A stretch of DNA of 64,000 bases, taken from positions 3,286,001 through 3,350,000 of the forward strand of contig NZ_LT629690.1 of assembly GCF_900102185.1 (NCBI RefSeq), given 5' to 3'. The number at the start of each line of letters is the position of its first letter. The first letter of the stretch is position 1. A program made the translations under genes and the position numbers. The notes below the pieces were generated by a model that saw only the letters and a program-made list of their open reading frames with translations, searched no databases and was not told where the DNA came from. The stretch is from Terriglobus roseus. GTDB lineage: Bacteria > Acidobacteriota > Terriglobia > Terriglobales > Acidobacteriaceae. Positions 17,128 to 26,269 of the stretch are shown piece by piece.

Positions 17128-18303
17128 ATGATCCGCAAAACACGCCTGTTCACGCCCGGTCCGACGCCCCTGCTTCCAGCTGCACAGTTTGCCATGGCAG
17201 CTGCGGACATTCACCACCGCACGCCCGAGTTCCGCGCCCTGTATTCGCGCGTCCTCGCTCAGTTGAAGGACTTCGTCGGCACCAAGAACGACGTCATCAT
17301 CCTGTCCTCGTCCGGCACCGGCGCAATGGAAGCGTCCGTCTCGAACCTGACCTCGCCCGGCGACCGCGTTCTGGTCCTCACCGCAGGTAAGTTCGGCGAG
17401 CGCTGGACGGCTCTTGCCAAGGCCTTCGGCTGCTCCGTCGATGTCATCAGCAAGCCCTACGGCCAGACCTTTGACCTGAACGAAGTCAAGGAAGCTCTCA
17501 AGCTGGAGACTCGCGCCGTGTTCATGCAGGCCAGCGAAACCAGCACCGGCACAAGCCACGACGTAGAAGGTGTTGCCAAGCTCCTGAAGGAAGTCAACAG
17601 TGAAGCGCTGCTCATCGTCGATGCCATCACCGGCCTCGGCACCACGCCGCTGGACATGGATGCATGGGGCGTTGACGTGCTCGTTGGTGGATCGCAGAAG
17701 GCAGTCATGATTCCCCCGGGACTCAGCTACCTCGCCGTCAGCGAACGCGCATGGGAGCGCATGGAAGGCACCTACAATCCGCGCTACTACTTCGACCTCC
17801 GCAAGGAGCGCAAGAACGCGAAGAACGGCGAAAGCGCATACACCCCTGCCGTTGCGCTCATCGCTGCTCTCGGAGCTGCTCTGGACTACATCGCAGCTCA
17901 GGCCGATGGCGATCTCGCTGCAGGCCGCGCCAAGCTCGTTGACAACGCGCAGGTCATCGCCAAGATGACACGCGAAGCCTGCGTTGCTCTCGGCTTCAAG
18001 CTCTTCTCCACCTCGCCGTCGCCTGCCGCCACTGCGGTACTCGCGCCGGAAGGCGTGGATTCGGGTGTGATCGTGAAGGCACTGAAGACGCGCTTCGGAG
18101 CCATCATCACCAACGGCCAGGGCGAAATGAAGGGCCAGCTCTTCCGCATCGCTCACCTCGGCTTCTTCGACTTCCTGGACACCATGGCTCTGCTTGCAGC
18201 ATTGGAGCAGGTTGCAGTCACCGACCTGAAGCTGCCCAACGTTCAGTTCGGCACCGCGCTCATCCCGGCGCAGAAGGTCTTCGCTGAAGCTGCCGCAAAG
18301 TAA
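17128..18303 (+). CDS. Class V PLP aminotransferase (alanine-glyoxylate/serine-pyruvate type)
   Basis: 391 residues of the fold-type I class V family. The N-terminal FTPGPTPLLP and HRTPEFRALY, the SSSGTGAMEAS phosphate-binding loop, DAITGLGTTP (Asp that pairs with the PLP ring) and GGSQKAVMIPPG (Schiff-base Lys near residue 191) are all present. The subgroup contains alanine-glyoxylate, serine-pyruvate and serine-glyoxylate transaminases; the exact substrate cannot be told. It is cytosolic and apparently monocistronic, ending in a strong terminator. Confidence 0.92.
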   Translation: MIRKTRLFTPGPTPLLPAAQFAMAAADIHHRTPEFRALYSRVLAQLKDFVGTKNDVIILSSSGTGAMEASVSNLTSPGDRVLVLTAGKFGERWTALAKAFGCSVDVISKPYGQTFDLNEVKEALKLETRAVFMQASETSTGTSHDVEGVAKLLKEVNSEALLIVDAITGLGTTPLDMDAWGVDVLVGGSQKAVMIPPGLSYLAVSERAWERMEGTYNPRYYFDLRKERKNAKNGESAYTPAVALIAALGAALDYIAAQADGDLAAGRAKLVDNAQVIAKMTREACVALGFKLFSTSPSPAATAVLAPEGVDSGVIVKALKTRFGAIITNGQGEMKGQLFRIAHLGFFDFLDTMALLAALEQVAVTDLKLPNVQFGTALIPAQKVFAEAAAK

Positions 18304-18321
18304 TCGCAACCCAAACCAACA

Positions 18322-18351
18322 ACGAAGGCCCTGCATGAGCAGGGCCTTCGT
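18322..18351 (+). terminator. Terminator after the aminotransferase
   Basis: A 13-bp perfect stem (ACGAAGGCCCTGC / GCAGGGCCTTCGT) with loop ATGA. It sits between convergent genes. Confidence 0.8.
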
Positions 18352-18377
18352 CGTTTAGAACGAATCAACTCGAGACA

Positions 18378-19310
18378 TCACACCGCAAGCGCCGCAAAGG
18401 TAGCTGCATCCGCGACACCTGTTGCGGGCAAACCATGCGCCGTCTGGTAGGCCTGCAGAACCGTTGCAGTACCGCGTCCGAACACGCCATCTGCCTTGAT
18501 CCCCGGCTGCGATGCCGATAGTCCAAGTTGCAGCAATCGCACATCCAGTCCCGTCAGCAGCGGGGCCTGCACCGACACGTTACGGCTTCCCGGAACAGGT
18601 CCGTCATAGCAGCCCTTGGGCATGGCATTCAAAGTCAACAGAGAGATTTCACTACCGCGCACCACCAGCGGCAATTCCAGCCCCCATTCGCCCAACTCAA
18701 TCAGCCGCGAAAACGCATCCATGCGATACACCGTGGCGTTCAAGTCTTTCCTCGAACTTGTTGCCAACCAATTCCGCCGCGTTGCCACATATGCGGTAAC
18801 CCAAGCCTGTTCACCAATCGTCGCAAATGCTCCCGCACTCGCCGTGGTCGTGTCGCGCATCTTCGCCCACGATCCGTGGATTGTGCTGTCGTAAACCACC
18901 CCAACACCCAGCGGCGTGGTGATGCCAACGGCATCGGCTGAGCGCGTCGCCGCCGCCCAGTACACAGCATCGAAAAAGGCGTCCTGCGTCTCGCGCATGA
19001 TGTGGTCGTCCGCAGTGGCACGCAGAACATTCTGCAGATATTGCTCGTTATCCAGTGTCAGATCGATAGCATCAAACCGCGGCAGAAACGGCGCCAACTT
19101 CGATGCAAACTTTGCCCCGGGATTATCGCAATACTGATGTAGAAGTTTGCCCAGGTTGCCGGATGCAAGCGTCGTCTGTGAGCGGCCAAAGGTCAGGTGC
19201 CCTGTATCGCCTGGAATCACCACGACACTGCCATAGTCCCCAGTGACTGTGCCCGTCTCAAAGATATTCACGATCCCCTGGATCGTCTGCTTCTGCGTGG
19301 GTGTATTCAT
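18378..19310 (-). CDS. GH46-like hydrolase with C-terminal peptidoglycan-binding domain
   Basis: 310 residues. The N-terminal 230 resemble GH46 chitosanases: Glu18 in NIFETG and Asp35 in IPGDTGHLTFG have about the spacing of the catalytic Glu/Asp pair. The C-terminal 60 residues (LDVRLLQLGLSASQPGIKADG, then GRGTATVLQAYQ) are a PG_binding_1 domain. No signal peptide is visible, so export would need a non-Sec route, lysis or a contact-dependent system. Chitosan or cell-wall glycan is the likely substrate. It is a single gene between two terminator-flanked units. Confidence 0.75.
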   Translation of the reverse strand: MNTPTQKQTIQGIVNIFETGTVTGDYGSVVVIPGDTGHLTFGRSQTTLASGNLGKLLHQYCDNPGAKFASKLAPFLPRFDAIDLTLDNEQYLQNVLRATADDHIMRETQDAFFDAVYWAAATRSADAVGITTPLGVGVVYDSTIHGSWAKMRDTTTASAGAFATIGEQAWVTAYVATRRNWLATSSRKDLNATVYRMDAFSRLIELGEWGLELPLVVRGSEISLLTLNAMPKGCYDGPVPGSRNVSVQAPLLTGLDVRLLQLGLSASQPGIKADGVFGRGTATVLQAYQTAHGLPATGVADAATFAALAV

Positions 19311-19420
19311 CGTTCTCTCCAGCGATACATGGGCAAAATAGCCCGCTGCTCTCGCGATAGAGAGCGCAGCGTCCTAACCGTAGAGGACACCGAATCTTGC
19401 GGCAAGCAATTTCTTTTCGA

Positions 19421-20230
19421 TCAGTGCTTTTCCTGTAAGGCCTCAGCAGAATCCGCATTCACATCAAACAGGCGGCAGCCTTCCGTGATCTGGTGAAAGC
19501 GATAACTCGGGTGCATGAACAACCCAATACGCGCATCGCCTGACCCCCACACTTCCTGCACCAGCCAGACACCGTCATTACGCGGAGCCGTAATAATGTG
19601 CAGCAGAAAACCCTTATGAATATTGGCTAAAAGCCCACCCGCCAATTTCACATCGCGCACGCCATGCACATTCGTATCCTGCACATGGCCTGTCGCTTCA
19701 TCCACCGCAACAGTACCTTCCATCGCCTGCACGGCCTTTTCAATCATGCCGCTGGCCTTCGCTTGAGGATTACCCACACCATCAAACAGAATCGTTGGAC
19801 GGCCATTGATCATCACGCGGCGCTCGTTAGTTAGCTTAATTAACTTAACGATCTGTGCCTGCGAGATGCCCATCTCATTAGGCTTCCCAGCCTCAGCATC
19901 CTGAATCTGTTTCTTAACCTTGTCGATCTCTTTTTTGGCATCATGCTCACTCAGCGGCTTGCCGTTGTGCGTTACCGTCTGCGTAATCTGCCGTTGCTTC
20001 ACGAAGAAGATCTCGCGCTCATCCGCGTCCACCTTCTTCTGGTTTCCCTTAGGGTCCAGTTCAATCGTCTCTGTGCGGATGCGGCACAGGTAGCGCTCGC
20101 GTTGCGCCTCGGTAGCCTTGTTCACTTCCAACGCCCGCGCACGCAGGCTCTCAATGTCGGGCAACGGCTTGTTCGTCTGGGAGGAAGCGGTTGTAGCCGC
20201 AAGCAGGACGAGGGGGAGGACTTTGCGCAT
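19421..20230 (-). CDS. Secreted protein of unknown function
   Basis: About 269 residues with signal peptide MRKVLPLVLLAATTASSQ. The mature part has a basic, lysine-rich helical stretch (KKEIDKVKKQIQDAE) and then a beta-rich half (GTVAVDEATGHVQDTNVHG, VWLVQEVWGSGDARIG) that resembles outer-membrane lipoprotein-sorting folds; that resemblance is weak. Two ATG codons lie upstream in frame (20242, 20239); 20230 is preferred because the signal peptide begins there. The 110 bases before the GH46-like gene hold no other gene. Confidence 0.75.
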   Translation of the reverse strand: MRKVLPLVLLAATTASSQTNKPLPDIESLRARALEVNKATEAQRERYLCRIRTETIELDPKGNQKKVDADEREIFFVKQRQITQTVTHNGKPLSEHDAKKEIDKVKKQIQDAEAGKPNEMGISQAQIVKLIKLTNERRVMINGRPTILFDGVGNPQAKASGMIEKAVQAMEGTVAVDEATGHVQDTNVHGVRDVKLAGGLLANIHKGFLLHIITAPRNDGVWLVQEVWGSGDARIGLFMHPSYRFHQITEGCRLFDVNADSAEALQEKH

Positions 20231-20391
20231 GGAAATCATCATCGCATCCGTAAGACGCTACGAAACGAAAATGGAACCGCGAAATCAATCCGCGCGTACC
20301 CTGTCACTGGAAGGACAACTTTCCGCGGGCGTAAGCGTCCATTGGAATGGTTGCGGTGATCGGCGCTCAGTGCCCCACCGGAAAGGCAGCA

Positions 20392-21336
20392 ATGACACAG
20401 CAGGAAGAGCAGCTTCTCAACGGCCTCATCGAACGTGTGAATTCCACCCAGCTTCAAACCAAGGACACCGACGCGGAACGCCTCCTCCAGACGCGTTTCG
20501 GCCAGAATCCCGACGCGCTCTACATCCTCTGCCAGACAGTCCTGGTGCAGCAGTTCGCCATGGAAAAATCGCAGACCGACCTGCAGGCCGCCCGCGAAGA
20601 AATCGATCGTCTTAAGCAGTCAGGCGGTGGTGAAAAGCACGGCAGCTTCCTCGGCAGCCTCTTTGGCCTCAACAAGGAAGAAGAGCCCCAGCAGGCGCCA
20701 CAGCCGCCCGCGCAGTACAACAACCCAACCAGCGTTAGCGCAGGCAACGCCAGCTACGCGCCCGTCCGCAACGCTCCACCGGCCTACACACAGCCCACCG
20801 GCTACTATCCTCCCCAAGGCGTGCCGCAGGGTTACCCACCTCAGCAAGGCTATCCCCCACCACCACCTCCGCAGGCATACCCCGGCTACCCGCCGCAGGG
20901 TGGCTACTACGGTGGCGGTTACCCCGCGCCACCCATGGGCGGAGGCATGTTTGGCGGCGGTGGCGGCTTCCTCCAGGGAGCCATGCAGACCGCGGCAGGC
21001 GTCGTAGCAGGCGAGATGGCCTTCCGCGCGCTGGAAGACGTCTTCTCCAGCGGCCATGAACGCGGCTTCTCCGGCGGCGAAACGGTAAACAACTACTACG
21101 ACAACTCCGGCGACCGCGACACCGGCGGCGGCTTCGGCGACCGCCTAGCCCAGGCCGACGGCTACGACGGCAACATCTCCTCTGACATCGAAGACCGTCG
21201 CGGCGACTCCCATGGCTTCTTCGACGGTGGCGACAACAGCGGCTCCGACGCCTTCGCCGACAGCAGCAGCAACTTCGACGACTCCAGCAGCTACGACGAC
21301 GGCGGTGGCGACTTCGGCGGAAGCGACGACAACTAG
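20392..21336 (+). CDS. DUF2076 domain protein with long low-complexity tail
   Basis: About 314 residues. The first 80 are the DUF2076 helical domain (MTQQEEQLLNGLIERV, TRFGQNPDALYILCQTVLVQ). Then comes a Gln/Pro/Tyr/Gly-rich region (about 100-200) with GYPPQ-type repeats, a short hydrophobic Gly/Ala stretch (GAMQTAAGVVAGEMAF), and an Asp/Ser/Gly-rich acidic tail. DUF2076 proteins are described as periplasmic or of unknown role. ATG 20392 follows GGAAAGG and begins the conserved domain. The tail is likely intrinsically disordered. Confidence 0.88.
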   Translation: MTQQEEQLLNGLIERVNSTQLQTKDTDAERLLQTRFGQNPDALYILCQTVLVQQFAMEKSQTDLQAAREEIDRLKQSGGGEKHGSFLGSLFGLNKEEEPQQAPQPPAQYNNPTSVSAGNASYAPVRNAPPAYTQPTGYYPPQGVPQGYPPQQGYPPPPPPQAYPGYPPQGGYYGGGYPAPPMGGGMFGGGGGFLQGAMQTAAGVVAGEMAFRALEDVFSSGHERGFSGGETVNNYYDNSGDRDTGGGFGDRLAQADGYDGNISSDIEDRRGDSHGFFDGGDNSGSDAFADSSSNFDDSSSYDDGGGDFGGSDDN

Positions 21337-21345
21337 TAAAGGATC

Positions 21346-21375
21346 AGGGCTGCATCCCGACCGGAATGCAGCCCT
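21346..21375. terminator. Hairpin between convergent genes
   Basis: A 10-bp perfect stem (AGGGCTGCAT / ATGCAGCCCT) with a ten-base loop. It begins 10 bases after the DUF2076 stop and ends 10 bases before the convergent stop. Confidence 0.7.
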
Positions 21376-21384
21376 CCTAACTCT

Positions 21385-22137
21385 CTACTGCCGCTTCTTC
21401 TCCACAACGCTGTATCCCTCCGGTGGCCTGAACCACTTCGCCTCCGGCTCACTCGTCGTAATCTCAGTCGTCACAAATCTCTGCTCGCCTAAAGACGGCA
21501 ACTGCACAATCGACACTAGGTTGAATCCAAGCTGCGCAGAATATTTCATCTCGCGGTAATACGACATCGTCTGCGAGTTTCCCATTGCGCCCGCCTGCAC
21601 CGTGATCGTGTCGCGATACGCATGAACCGGCACGCCTTTAACCGCATCTGCGCCCAGATCCTCATGTTCCCGATACGCCCTGCCGCCTGAAACCGGCCCG
21701 GACTTTGTCATGGAAGGCGGTTCCTTCAGCGGCGGCGCCTCCTCATGTGGCCCCGACGTACACACATGCGTCCGAGCGTTGCACTCGTAATAGATGTTCG
21801 CAACGGGATCATCAATCTGGATATAGCTCATTTGAGAACGAGCGTTCGTACCCTTCGGCACCAACAGCCATCGCTCCATATAAATGCGGCCTTCGCTGTC
21901 GCGCTTAATGGGGCGCGAGTTCACGGCAGTCATCGTCCCACCGCTCAGCAGCGGACGCGTCCATTCCGTGGCAAGCTGCAGGCTAAACGGCGCGCCCTTC
22001 ACGTTGGGCACATAGATGCTTTCCAGCACCTCCTGCCCACGCCCAAAGTAGCTAACGCCGCCATCCTCTTGCTGTGCACACGCAGGCACACACAGCACCA
22101 GAAAACTCACCGCGTAAACCCCGCCAAGCCATCTCAT
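21385..22137 (-). CDS. Secreted protein of unknown function
   Basis: About 250 residues. The signal peptide (WLGGVYAVSFLVLCVPACAQ) starts at ATG 22137. The mature protein is mostly beta-rich, with two Cys in ECNARTHVC. It ends with a Pro/Lys-rich tail. I do not recognise a named family; composition and motifs (GGGTM-type, WFRPPEGYSVVEKKR) recall secreted acidobacterial proteins with no assigned role. It starts 26 bases downstream of the DprE1-like gene, so the two are probably one operon. Confidence 0.72.
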   Translation of the reverse strand: MRWLGGVYAVSFLVLCVPACAQQEDGGVSYFGRGQEVLESIYVPNVKGAPFSLQLATEWTRPLLSGGTMTAVNSRPIKRDSEGRIYMERWLLVPKGTNARSQMSYIQIDDPVANIYYECNARTHVCTSGPHEEAPPLKEPPSMTKSGPVSGGRAYREHEDLGADAVKGVPVHAYRDTITVQAGAMGNSQTMSYYREMKYSAQLGFNLVSIVQLPSLGEQRFVTTEITTSEPEAKWFRPPEGYSVVEKKRQ

Positions 22138-22162
22138 GGCCAGCCAGTGTACACGCGCGGCG

Positions 22163-23578
22163 TTACTGTGTAACCCGCTCCCAGAAGCTGCTGGAAAGCA
22201 GCGGATCCTTGTACCGCGCAAACTGTTCCCATTGCGGATAGCTCTTCTGGAACTGCCCCGCCGTCATGCGCGCATCCTTCGCGGGATACAGTTTGCCGCC
22301 ATAATCCAGCGTCATGCTAGCCAGCCGATCAAACAGCGGGAAGCTCTTCCCCGGCTTGATCGGGAAGTCCAGCGCCAGCGTAATTCCCGCCTGCGGAAAG
22401 CTCATCATGCCCGGCGACTTCACATCGCCAAACGCCTTCAGCACCGCCAGGAAGCTCGCCAGTCCTGACTTCGACACTTCATTCAAAATCGCAATCGTAC
22501 CTTCGCGCGCGCTCGCCCACGGAATGGCGTACTGGAACTGCAGCAGCCCGCTCTTGCCGTACATGCGGTTCCAATGCAGCACCTTATCCAAGGGATAGAA
22601 GAACGGCTCATAATCCTGCAGCGCACGCACACGCGGCTTGAGCTGCTTATGGAAGAACACCGTGTTGAACGCCGACACCGTGTACTGGTTCAGCGCCTGC
22701 CCAGGCAGATCAATCGGAAACACCAGCTTCGGCTCTGGCGACGGCGTCAGCTTATCCGGAATCTTCGAGTGGTCGCCGATCATGAACACGCCACGCGCAA
22801 AGTTCTTGCCCGTGCCCGTGCAGTCCACCCAGCTCACGGTGTACTCAATGTGCTTGTACTGCTCCGTCAGCGCCAGGAACTCATCCACGCCGTGGAACTG
22901 AATTCCCTCGTAATCAATCAGCCGCGAAACAATCGGCTTCAGCTTGACCTGCACCCACGTCAACACACCCGTTAGTCCTAGCCCACCAATGGTGGCCTCA
23001 TACCAATCCGGGTTATCCGTGGGCGAGCAGTGCATCCGCGTGCCATCGCTGCGCACCAGTTCAAACTGCGTCACATGGCAGCCAAACGTGCCGTTCACGT
23101 GATGGTTCTTGCCGTGAATATCATTGGCAATCGCGCCGCCCAGCGTCACATATTTCGTTCCCGGCGACACAGGCAGAAAGTATCCGCGAGGCACCGCAAA
23201 GTCCAGCAACTGCGCCAGCGTCAAACCCGCTTCGGCGGTCAGGATGCCGTTCTCCTGATCCCAATCCAACAGGCGATTCATGCCGGTCGCATTCAGCAGG
23301 AAGCCGTCCTTCAGCAGGCAGCTATCGCCATAGCTGCGGCCCATCCCCACGGCCAAAGCGCCAGAGGGCATGCCGTCATACTTCTTCACAATGGCGGGAT
23401 AGTCCGTCTGCCATGTCAGTGGCACAACGGTCGCGTTGTAATTTGGATAGCGCCCCCACGAACTGAAGGGCGTCTTGCCTTCAAACTGGTCATCCGAATG
23501 CGATTCGGGACGCACCGGCGGCAATTCCGCCGACACAGTACGATGCTGCAATTCCGGAGATTCTGCGGGGGTATCCAT
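22163..23578 (-). CDS. FAD-binding oxidoreductase, DprE1-like
   Basis: 471 residues of the FAD_binding_4 (VAO) superfamily. The FAD-binding motifs GMGRSYGDS (about 80) and PGTKYVTLGGAIANDIHGKNHH (about 145) are nearly those of mycobacterial DprE1, which oxidises decaprenylphosphoryl-ribose on the way to arabinose donors. The C-terminal domain (YGGKLYPAKDARMT) matches as well. No DprE2-like reductase is adjacent, so the exact sugar-lipid substrate is open. It has no signal peptide. It is divergent from the TIGR03435 gene, 87 bases apart. Confidence 0.88.
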   Translation of the reverse strand: MDTPAESPELQHRTVSAELPPVRPESHSDDQFEGKTPFSSWGRYPNYNATVVPLTWQTDYPAIVKKYDGMPSGALAVGMGRSYGDSCLLKDGFLLNATGMNRLLDWDQENGILTAEAGLTLAQLLDFAVPRGYFLPVSPGTKYVTLGGAIANDIHGKNHHVNGTFGCHVTQFELVRSDGTRMHCSPTDNPDWYEATIGGLGLTGVLTWVQVKLKPIVSRLIDYEGIQFHGVDEFLALTEQYKHIEYTVSWVDCTGTGKNFARGVFMIGDHSKIPDKLTPSPEPKLVFPIDLPGQALNQYTVSAFNTVFFHKQLKPRVRALQDYEPFFYPLDKVLHWNRMYGKSGLLQFQYAIPWASAREGTIAILNEVSKSGLASFLAVLKAFGDVKSPGMMSFPQAGITLALDFPIKPGKSFPLFDRLASMTLDYGGKLYPAKDARMTAGQFQKSYPQWEQFARYKDPLLSSSFWERVTQ

Positions 23579-23665
23579 TACTTCCAGTCTACCGGAGCAC
23601 CGTCAAATCCCGCCGAACAACCCGTGAAACCTCTGCATAAACCTGCCCCACTGCTACCATGCGGC

Positions 23666-24580
23666 ATGCTGGCAAGCGTGCAACGTACGGCTCTGGCTCT
23701 CCTTCTCCTCGGGGCTTGCCGCCTGCCCGCTCAGAGCACCACGCCGGATTGGCAAACCGCAGCAGGGACACATCTCTCCTTCGAAGTCGCCACAATCAAA
23801 CCCAATACATCGGACGAACCCGCTCACGGCAACTTCACACTTGGCCCAGGCGACGCTTACACAAACACAGGTGGCCGCTTCCTCACAAAGAACATCAGCC
23901 TGCTCGATTACATCCGCTTCGCCTGGAAACTCACCGACGGCCAGGTCGCACTCCTCGAAGCCAGTGCACCCAAATGGGTTTCAACAGCAGGCTTCGACAT
24001 TGAAGCCAAGTCCGATCTACCGAACCCGACAAAAGATCAGATGCGCCTCATGGTGCAGTCCTTGCTCGCCGATCGCTTCGCTCTGCACACACACACAGAA
24101 ACGCACGAACTTCCCGCACTCGCCATGGTCCTAATCACCCCCGGCAAGCCAGGCCCCGAACTCCATCCACATTCCCCAACGGACAACACCTGCTCCGGCG
24201 CAGCACCATCGCCAAACCAACCATCCATCGCCTCGACTCCCAACTTCTGCGGCAGTCTAAGAAGCAACGGCGTAGCATCATCACCCAGCCACGTTCGCAT
24301 CACGGGCCAGAAAGTCCCGCTCACATTGCTCGCCGCACAGCTAGGTCAGATGGGAGGCTTCGGCCGCCCCATCCTCGACCAGACAGGTCTAACCGGAACC
24401 GTCGACCTGACGCTCGAATGGGGACCAGATTCCGACACCGAACCAATGGACAGCAACAGCCGCCAAACCTACATGCAGCGAGCATTGCGAGATCAACTCG
24501 GCATCAAGCTCGATCCCAGAACCGCCCCAGTCACAGTCCTTCTCATCGACCACATCAATCCACAGCCATCAGCCAACTAA
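23666..24580 (+). CDS. TIGR03435 family secreted protein
   Basis: 304 residues with signal peptide (TALALLLLGACRLPAQ). Family marks are FEVATIKPN near the mature N-terminus, LLADRFALHTHTE in the middle, GFGRPILDQTGLTGTVDLTLEW near the C-terminus and a final VTVLLIDHINP. TIGR03435 proteins are numerous in soil Acidobacteria and have no known function. The ATG at 23666 precedes the signal peptide; the long open frame before it is antisense to the DprE1-like gene. Its TAA overlaps the convergent fucosidase stop. Confidence 0.88.
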   Translation: MLASVQRTALALLLLGACRLPAQSTTPDWQTAAGTHLSFEVATIKPNTSDEPAHGNFTLGPGDAYTNTGGRFLTKNISLLDYIRFAWKLTDGQVALLEASAPKWVSTAGFDIEAKSDLPNPTKDQMRLMVQSLLADRFALHTHTETHELPALAMVLITPGKPGPELHPHSPTDNTCSGAAPSPNQPSIASTPNFCGSLRSNGVASSPSHVRITGQKVPLTLLAAQLGQMGGFGRPILDQTGLTGTVDLTLEWGPDSDTEPMDSNSRQTYMQRALRDQLGIKLDPRTAPVTVLLIDHINPQPSAN

Positions 24581-26250
24581 CGAGCACAGGCCACAGGCAC
24601 AACGTCCACAGTGTTCACAGTCAATGGCAGCGGAGTCCCCTTCACAAACGGTTGCGCAGGAGTGATCTCAAACGACTCATTCTTCCCAACCGCAATTTTC
24701 TCCGTAACACCACCGCGCAGCATCACTTCGCGAGCCTCACCCTCTGCAACCAGCGCAACCTTGCCCTCACCGCTCACATGAAACGTCATCGTCGAGCATC
24801 CCTGCGGGACCAGCCAGCGCAACTTATAAAGCGTCTTCTTCGCCTCATAACCTTCGCCGTTGTAATTCCAGAACATCTCCGCATTCTTCTGGTTCAGTGT
24901 GTACGGCGCATCGCCCTTCGCGACCAAAACCTTATCCAGCAGCAACGCGCCCTCATACTTCACCGCAATCACCGGAAGATATCCCTGCGGCAACGCATCG
25001 ACCGACACAACCGCATCACCACCCGCACGCTCTACCTTCAGCGCTGTGCCTGACGACAACACCTTCGCAGAAGCAAACCGTGTGCGTCCCGCCAGCGGCA
25101 ACCGCAGCTTCCCATCCTTCGGCAACGACTTCACAAACAAATAAACCGTTCCCGGCTTCACCGTCGCATAACCAAAATCAAGTTGCGAAAACGGCGAAGC
25201 CTGCGTGCCATAGATTGCATCTTCATGCGGCTTCAACCACGCGCCCACACCGCGCAACACATCCGCTTCATAAGGCACAACACTGCCATCACCTTCCGGC
25301 CCAATGTTCAGGATGTAATTGCCACCGCGACTCACCACCTGCACCAGCTTCAGAATGTTCTCGTTGATCTTGCCCTGAACATCCTTCCGCACCTGCCACG
25401 AACGATAGCCCCACGTCGCGTTGAACATCGAAGCAGGCGTCTGCCACGGCTCATCCAATCCATACTGCGGCACTTCGTTATCGCCCATCACGGCGAAGTC
25501 GCCCTCGTAATTCCACACTCGACCACTCACCATCGTCTGCGGCTGCAACTTATGCACAGTGGTTGCAAACAGATCGCTCTGCGCGAGCGTTGGCTTGCCC
25601 ATGTCAAACCAGATCTCGCGAATCGGTCCGTACTGCGTCATCAACTCACGCAACTGCGCCACGTTGAACTTCGCATGCGCATCGCTCAGCGGATTGCTGT
25701 TCGTAGGAATGTACGTATCCATCCCCGGCTCATGCCAGTCAATCGACGAGTAGTACACACCAAACCCAATACCGCCACGCTTGCACGCCTCCGCAAGCTC
25801 TTTCACAATGTCGCGGTGATACGGCGTGGCATCCACCACGTTGTACTTCGTCTGCGCCGTATGAAACATGTTGAAGCCATCGTGATGCTTCGAGGTAATC
25901 ACGATGAACTTCATCCCCGCATCCTTCGCCAGCTTCACAATGGCATCCGGGTCCCACTTTGTAGGATTAAACGTCTTCGCAGTCGCGGCATACTCATCCA
26001 GCGGGATCGGCGCATTCGCCATAATCTGTTCGCTGTAGCCGTTGTCGATCTGCTTGCCCTTCCACATACCGCCAAGCTGCGAGTACAGCCCGAAGTGAAT
26101 GAACATTCCAAACTTCTGTCCCTGCCACTGCTGCACCGTCTGCGCAGAAGGCCGCGGCAACGAACGAGGCTGAGGCCTGTCCTGCACAGCATGTTGCGCA
26201 ATAGCAGAAGAGGAAACGGCGGCAGCAAGAATCAGAGGAAGAAACTTCAT
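24577..26250 (-). CDS. Alpha-L-fucosidase, GH29
   Basis: About 557 residues with a signal peptide (MKFLPLILAAAVSSSAIAQ). The GH29 barrel is clear: WQGQKFGMFIHFGLYS, VITSKHHDGFNMF, GFGVYYSSIDWH and PIREIWFDMG, whose Asp is the expected nucleophile. It is followed by SGRVWN and NYILNIGPEGDG. The C-terminal part is beta-rich with an NPCBM-like segment (LRWLVPQGCSTMTFHV). It removes alpha-L-fucose from glycans in the periplasm or outside. It is the last gene of an operon, 19 bases after the serine hydrolase, and shares four bases with the convergent TIGR03435 gene. Confidence 0.94.
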   Translation of the reverse strand: MKFLPLILAAAVSSSAIAQHAVQDRPQPRSLPRPSAQTVQQWQGQKFGMFIHFGLYSQLGGMWKGKQIDNGYSEQIMANAPIPLDEYAATAKTFNPTKWDPDAIVKLAKDAGMKFIVITSKHHDGFNMFHTAQTKYNVVDATPYHRDIVKELAEACKRGGIGFGVYYSSIDWHEPGMDTYIPTNSNPLSDAHAKFNVAQLRELMTQYGPIREIWFDMGKPTLAQSDLFATTVHKLQPQTMVSGRVWNYEGDFAVMGDNEVPQYGLDEPWQTPASMFNATWGYRSWQVRKDVQGKINENILKLVQVVSRGGNYILNIGPEGDGSVVPYEADVLRGVGAWLKPHEDAIYGTQASPFSQLDFGYATVKPGTVYLFVKSLPKDGKLRLPLAGRTRFASAKVLSSGTALKVERAGGDAVVSVDALPQGYLPVIAVKYEGALLLDKVLVAKGDAPYTLNQKNAEMFWNYNGEGYEAKKTLYKLRWLVPQGCSTMTFHVSGEGKVALVAEGEAREVMLRGGVTEKIAVGKNESFEITPAQPFVKGTPLPLTVNTVDVVPVACAR

Positions 26251-26269
26251 CCCCGCATCATAGCTGTTG

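Noticed and set aside
16984-18336. 450-codon open frame antisense to the aminotransferase
   Set aside because: Low-complexity, no family features; the plus-strand gene is clearly coding.
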